Source: Elusimicrobiota bacterium (GTDB lineage: Bacteria > RUG730). From it: a DNA stretch of 10,158 nucleotides. Positions 6,926 through 10,158 of the stretch are shown here, piece by piece. Where the stretch lies: assembly GCA_031259185.1 (NCBI GenBank), contig JAIRLV010000067.1, positions 1-10,158 of the forward strand, read 5' to 3'. A program made the translations under genes and the position numbers. Below the pieces are notes generated by a model. The model was not told the DNA's origin. It was given only the letters and a program-made list of their open reading frames with translations, and ran no database searches. The stretch's first letter is position 1. The number at the start of each line of letters is the position of its first letter.

Positions 6926-8208
6926 TTATTTATCTCCTCGAATATAATCCCCAATAAATTCTCTTTTTCCACTAAACTTAAATTTAATTTATAAAGCGCT
7001 GACAAATTATTTAATTCATAATTCACTAATTCTTGTTCTATATCTTGCCAAAACTGAAAATCTAGTCTTCCAGCCATATATTTTATATTTGCTTCTTTTT
7101 GTCTCTGAATAGCCGCTTCCAAAAATAGTTTTATAGTTTCAACATTATTATAGTTTTTTTCCAACTCAGTTTGCAAATTTTGTAATTCAGATTTTACATT
7201 AAGTTGAACCTTTTTCAGATTTTCTTCGCTTTGTTCTAATGTACTTTTTGCTATAGCTATATTATTTTTTGTAGAAGTAAGTCCTCCGCCAAAAACAGAA
7301 TAAGTTGCAGTTATTCCAAAATTCCAAGATTCTTCATTGGCTGAAGAATATAAGCCTGCATCTTTATCTGCTAAATTCCAGCTTCCATTCATCTTTAATG
7401 TTGGGAAAAGGCTGGACTTTGCATACAAAAGTTGATTTTGAGCGATTTTTAAAGAACTTTGAGCTATCAAAATTTTAGGAATAGTTTTCATAACTTCTTC
7501 TAAATTATGTATTTTGACGGGTTTCACTTTTGTTAATGTTCCATTTATAGAAAAATCAGCATGTTTATCAAGTCCTAGACATTCCAATAAAAAATTTTTG
7601 GCTACCACTAAATCCTTTTCTGCATTAGTTATGTCAATATATGCTGAATTTTTTTGCGCATTTGCCCTAAGCATATTCCCTTTACTTTCTTTCCCGCCAT
7701 CATATTGTAATCTGACAATATCTGCTGTTTGAACTCTTATATCATATATGCTTTTTAAAAGTTTTATGTTTTCTTGAATATATTGGATCCTCAAAAAAGC
7801 TTGTTTTAGATTATAACGAATTAAAGCTGCAGTTTGTTTGAATTCCGCCTCGCTTTGCTCTAATGAAAATTTTTTTATTTTTATATCGGATATTTTCTGT
7901 TTATCAAATAAAGTTTGAGATGCGCTAACTCCGAAGTCCCAGTCCCGAGAACTAGAAGTAGATAAATTTGTATTTGAATATCCATATCGTAAATCTGCTG
8001 ATGGATAATATGAATTCCAAGCCAAATTATAAGTATATATAGCTGATTCTAGTTTTTTTTGCGCAATTATTAAATCTGGATTGTTTTTCATACTTATTTC
8101 TACGCAATCTTTCCAATTTAAAATTTTTTTAGTTTCTGCAAAACAAAAACTTATAAAAAGTAGAAATAAAAGTAAAATGTCTAATAGTTTTTTTATTATT
8201 TGTAACAT
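6922..8208 (-). CDS. TolC-family outer-membrane efflux/secretion channel protein
   Basis: The 428 residues match the usual size of outer-membrane factors, which form trimeric channels across the outer membrane and periplasm. A signal peptide (about 1-24) ends in F-C-F-A before ETKK; the Cys is not in a good lipobox, so this is probably not a lipoprotein. The mature protein shows the internal duplication of the family: each half begins with a helix (CVEISMKNNPDLIIAQKKLE; MKTIPKILIAQSSLKIAQNQ), then SYYPSADLRYGYS / SLFPTLKMNGSWNL and a beta pair with FGVSASQTLFD / FGITATYSVFGGG, then long helices. The repeated N-P-D/F-P and F-D/G-G-G turns are diagnostic. Start: AGGA 8 nt before ATG. It overlaps the adaptor gene by 4 nt, so the two make one export complex. 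Substrate cannot be inferred; the missing pump prevents assignment. Confidence 0.93.
   Translation of the reverse strand: MLQIIKKLLDILLLFLLFISFCFAETKKILNWKDCVEISMKNNPDLIIAQKKLESAIYTYNLAWNSYYPSADLRYGYSNTNLSTSSSRDWDFGVSASQTLFDKQKISDIKIKKFSLEQSEAEFKQTAALIRYNLKQAFLRIQYIQENIKLLKSIYDIRVQTADIVRLQYDGGKESKGNMLRANAQKNSAYIDITNAEKDLVVAKNFLLECLGLDKHADFSINGTLTKVKPVKIHNLEEVMKTIPKILIAQSSLKIAQNQLLYAKSSLFPTLKMNGSWNLADKDAGLYSSANEESWNFGITATYSVFGGGLTSTKNNIAIAKSTLEQSEENLKKVQLNVKSELQNLQTELEKNYNNVETIKLFLEAAIQRQKEANIKYMAGRLDFQFWQDIEQELVNYELNNLSALYKLNLSLVEKENLLGIIFEEINK
6932..6939 (-). promoter_or_regulatory. strong ribosome-binding site of the adaptor gene
   Basis: GAGGAGAT on the - strand, inside the end of the TolC-like gene, 8 nt (counting from GGAG) before the ATG at 6925. 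Together with the ATGA overlap it fixes the start and predicts translational coupling. Confidence 0.7.
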
Positions 8209-8241
8209 AAAAATTATCCTAAAAAAAGATAAAATAATTTT

Positions 8242-8247
8242 ATTATA
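8242..8247 (-). promoter_or_regulatory. candidate -10 box for the TolC/adaptor/SpoVG-like cluster
   Basis: A perfect TATAAT on the - strand, 33 nt before the TolC-like start, would begin a leader of about 26 nt. No convincing -35 box is found 16-18 nt upstream. The 142-nt spacer after hydF also holds an all-AT hairpin (A7 at 8282-8288, T6 at 8292-8297) that might end hydF transcription. Both are weak signals in such AT-rich DNA. Confidence 0.3.
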
Positions 8248-8350
8248 GAAAATTATTTATTTAATAAAATATAATTCTAATAAAAAAATAATTTTTTAAA
8301 TTTTAACACTATACTTAACGCTAAAAGATATAAAATATCGGCTTCAAAAA

Positions 8351-9646
8351 TTATAAAAATTTTTCTAAAACTCTATTAAATATATGCTGCCCTTTACATT
8401 TTGAAATTATCATCCCATAATTTGAAATCGGGATACCTTTTTCAATAGCTTTTGTTGTTCTCGCAACTGTCAAGGATTTATTGATCATACAGCTTCCACA
8501 TTGAATTATTAATGCGTAATCATCTAGATTTTGTGGAAAATCATATCCAGATTTAACCTCAAAAATCAAAGATTCTTTTTTTGTATATTCACGAATCCAT
8601 TTTGGAATTTTTATTCTTCCAATATCGTCATCAATTGCATGATGAGTGCAAGCCTCACTAATTAGGATTTTATCCCCATTCTTTAATTTATCTAATTGGT
8701 TAGCACCTTGTATATATTTTTGAAAGACTTCTTTATTAGTTTTATATCTTGCAAATAAAATTGAAAATGTTGTACAAAAAATTCCAATAGGCGTATTTTC
8801 AACCATAAAATCAACTATTTGCGAATCACATACAACTAATTTTGGATATTCCTTTAATCTATTTATAGCTTCTAAATATTGAGTTTCTTTTACAACGATG
8901 TTAATTGCGTCGTTATCAAGTATATCTCTAATAATTTGAACCTGCGGTAAAATTAATCTTCCTTTTGGAGCTTCGTTATCAATTGGGATTATCAAAATAA
9001 TTGTGTCATTTCTATTTATTAAATCTCCAAGTATTGTATCAGATTTAAAAAAATCCTTTGAAGTAATATCTATCAATGCTTTTTTAAAATTATCTATATA
9101 AAAATTTCTTTTTTCATGATATTTTGTAGGAGCAGAAAAATTTAAGATTTTATATTCTAGTTTAAAGTTAGAATTTGTCAATCGTTTTTGTATAATAAAA
9201 TTTTCTATTTTTAGAATACTATTTTGTAATGCTTCCTTATCAACTAAATCCATTTTGTTTATTATAACAATTAATGGGATATTTTTATATTTTGATTTTT
9301 CTAGCAATTTAACTAGAATATTTTTATCTTCATCATTAAAAACACCCGCTTCCATTACAAAAACAGCGACATCCATTATATCAAAAAATTTCTGTGTTTT
9401 TTCAATGCGGGTTTTGCCAAGATCAGTTGGATCATTCAACCCAGCAGTATCAGTCAAAACAATTGGGCCTATTGGCAAAAGTTCCATAGTTTTTTCTACC
9501 ACATCAGTAGTAGTTCCAGGTACATTTGAAACAATAGAAGTTTCTTGCCCAGAAATCAAGTTCACAATACTAGATTTACCGACATTCATTCTTCCAAAAA
9601 TAACAATATGCAGTCTGTTTGATTTTGGGACTCTATTAAATGACAT
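8351..9646 (-). CDS. hydF: [FeFe]-hydrogenase maturation GTPase HydF
   Basis: HydF is the scaffold on which the 2Fe subcluster made by the radical-SAM enzymes HydE and HydG is assembled before transfer to the hydrogenase. With the start at 9646 the protein has 431 residues. The GTPase domain shows the P-loop GRMNVGKS (18-25), PGTTTD (43-48), DTAG (66-69) and NKMD (130-133). The C-terminal cluster-binding domain shows C333-T-H335, 46 residues, then Q382-C383-G-S-C386, close to the family pattern CxH(x44-53)HCxxC, with Gln in place of the second His. The start is chosen because MSFNRVPKSNRLHIVIFGRMN matches the family beginning and GGGAG lies 9 nt upstream; a longer frame to 9691 would add 15 unrelated residues. 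hydE, hydG and the hydrogenase are not in the window. No clear promoter is found. Confidence 0.96.
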   Translation of the reverse strand: MSFNRVPKSNRLHIVIFGRMNVGKSSIVNLISGQETSIVSNVPGTTTDVVEKTMELLPIGPIVLTDTAGLNDPTDLGKTRIEKTQKFFDIMDVAVFVMEAGVFNDEDKNILVKLLEKSKYKNIPLIVIINKMDLVDKEALQNSILKIENFIIQKRLTNSNFKLEYKILNFSAPTKYHEKRNFYIDNFKKALIDITSKDFFKSDTILGDLINRNDTIILIIPIDNEAPKGRLILPQVQIIRDILDNDAINIVVKETQYLEAINRLKEYPKLVVCDSQIVDFMVENTPIGIFCTTFSILFARYKTNKEVFQKYIQGANQLDKLKNGDKILISEACTHHAIDDDIGRIKIPKWIREYTKKESLIFEVKSGYDFPQNLDDYALIIQCGSCMINKSLTVARTTKAIEKGIPISNYGMIISKCKGQHIFNRVLEKFL

Positions 9647-9804
9647 TAAAAAAAACTCCCACGTTATATAATAAAGGTTTATAGTCAACATTTGTTTTGC
9701 TAAATAAAAATATTTATAAATGATTTTATATGGAATTTATTTATACATTCACATAGACATCATAAAAAATAAGTCTAACCATATAAAGTTGTTATTTTTG
9801 TATC

Positions 9805-9846
9805 AGCTTAAGAGAGTGATTTGAACCTCCGCCCTACTCATTACGA
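9805..9846 (-). pseudogene. 3' half of a tRNA, probably tRNA-Thr(CGT)
   Basis: Read on the - strand from 9846: T33 and anticodon CGT, AA, the 3' anticodon stem TGAGT, variable loop AGGGC, T stem GGAGG with loop TTCAAAT, then CACTCT, acceptor 3' strand CTTAAGC and discriminator T (9805). The order and spacing are those of a tRNA 3' half. There is one extra A (9817) in the 3' T stem: CCTCT would pair with GGAGG, CACTCT does not. Upstream of the anticodon loop nothing resembles ACTCA, a D arm or GCTTAAG, and GATA rather than CCA follows. It cannot be a working tRNA. The anticodon and U73 suggest Thr, but identity from half a molecule is uncertain. It may be an integration scar, a deletion remnant or, less likely, an expressed half-tRNA RNA. 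Confidence 0.65.
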
Positions 9847-9857
9847 TGAAAACTAGT

Positions 9858-9866
9858 ATTATATCA
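9858..9866 (-). promoter_or_regulatory. extended -10 promoter motif facing the tRNA remnant
   Basis: On the - strand TGATATAAT is a perfect extended -10 element (TG-n-TATAAT). Transcription would start near 9851, only a few nt before the tRNA half at 9846. No good -35 box lies 17 nt upstream, but extended -10 promoters can do without one. Confidence 0.4.
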
Positions 9867-9923
9867 TAAAAACTTAATAAAATTTAGAAATTTAACAAAG
9901 CTTAATTATGTCTAATATATCAA

Positions 9924-9963
9924 TTTTACTATATTTTTTACTATATTTTTTACTATATATTTT
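9924..9963. repeat. 12-bp tandem repeat, three copies, with an adjoining hairpin
   Basis: The unit ACTATATTTTTT starts at 9928, 9940 and 9952; the third copy has one difference. On the other strand it reads AAAAAATATAGT. Directly after it TTTTAAT (9963-9969) pairs with ATTAAAA (9973-9979) around a 3-nt loop. Function unknown; iterons or protein-binding direct repeats are possible. Confidence 0.7.
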
Positions 9964-10030
9964 TTTAATAATATTAAAATAATTAAATCCATTCACTTTA
10001 ATATTAGTTAATTTAAATTTTCTATCTTAT

Positions 10031-10158
10031 CTAATTATACTTCACGAAATAAATATTGTCAATTGTAAGTTGCACGGTTTTAGATATTTTTATGTTTATA
10101 TAGTCTTGCCAGTCTATAGTTGACAAGTCATTAACTACAAATCCTATTTTCACATTCA
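10031..10158 (-). CDS. possible partial or remnant open frame at the window edge
   Basis: On the - strand a frame is open from the window end to TAG at 10033-10031, giving 41 residues: NVKIGFVVNDLSTIDWQDYI and on to NIYFVKYN. At this A+T content a random frame of 41 codons would rarely be open, and the Trp, Gln, Asp and Thr codons look gene-like. It may be the 3' end of a gene lying outside the window. Alternatively a GTG at 10153 could start a short or truncated protein (reading V/M-KIGFVVND). I do not recognise a family. Confidence 0.4.
   Translation of the reverse strand, partial: NVKIGFVVNDLSTIDWQDYINIKISKTVQLTIDNIYFVKYN

Larger units (their letters stand above)
9692..10158. other. mostly non-coding AT-rich right edge
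   Basis: From the hydF upstream region to the window end there is no complete gene. It contains, in order: the upstream region of hydF with no convincing promoter, the tRNA 3' half (9805-9846), an extended -10 motif (9858-9866), the 12-bp tandem repeat and hairpin (9924-9979), and the tail of an open frame (10031-10158). Composition is extreme between 9850 and 10030 and returns toward gene-like values after 10040. Confidence 0.7.

Noticed and set aside
9255-9671. 138-codon open frame opposite the HydF GTPase domain
   Set aside because: It is antisense to highly conserved HydF motifs and has no recognisable domain; an antisense shadow is the simplest explanation.
9660-9690. TTGACT on the - strand before hydF as a promoter -35
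   Set aside because: The nearest -10-like boxes (TATTAT, TATAAC) are only about 9 and 14 nt away, so no acceptable spacing exists.
9647-9691. Longer start of hydF at 9691, adding 15 residues (MLTINLYYITWEFFL)
   Set aside because: The added residues do not fit the HydF family, and a good GGGAG site lies just before the internal ATG at 9646.
9924-9963. Short CRISPR-like array
   Set aside because: The units are 12 bp, directly adjoining, without spacers, and no cas gene is present.

Overview
The window comes from a very AT-rich bacterium (roughly a quarter G+C by eye) with two membranes and an anaerobic life style. Two membranes are implied by a TolC-type outer-membrane factor and a periplasmic adaptor. 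Anaerobiosis and an [FeFe]-hydrogenase are implied by HydF, the scaffold for the hydrogenase H-cluster. These traits together would fit lineages such as Elusimicrobiota/Endomicrobia, but that placement is a guess from gene content and base composition, not a sequence comparison.

Left half, + strand (1-5184): the 3' end of an unrecognised gene; a promoter; dnaG (primase) followed after 2 nt by rpoD (primary sigma factor), i.e. the core of the classical macromolecular-synthesis operon, with no rpsU directly upstream; then a tRNA gene with anticodon CAT (Ile2 or elongator Met) whose near-consensus promoter has its -35 box on the rpoD stop codon; then a coiled-coil/C4 zinc-ribbon protein. An AT hairpin with a T-run lies between this block and the convergent genes that follow.

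Right half, - strand (9646 down to 5219): hydF, then, after a 142-nt spacer, a tight cluster of three exported proteins: a TolC-like outer-membrane factor, a membrane-fusion adaptor overlapping it by ATGA, and a protein with a signal peptide followed by what looks like two SpoVG-like domains. No inner-membrane pump (MacB, RND or MFS) is encoded with the TolC/adaptor pair inside the window. The small exported SpoVG-like protein sits where a pump gene might be expected.

Right edge (9692-10158): mostly non-coding and AT-rich. It contains a 3' half of a tRNA on the - strand (anticodon loop to discriminator base, probably tRNA-Thr(CGT)), preceded by an extended -10 promoter motif, then a 12-bp tandem repeat, a hairpin and the end of an open frame that enters from beyond the window. 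A tRNA half that begins at the anticodon loop is what an integration (att) scar would leave, so this edge may be the boundary of a mobile element; a simple deletion is the main alternative.

The points most worth following up are the exported tandem SpoVG-like protein in an efflux/secretion-type cluster and the tRNA half at the right edge.
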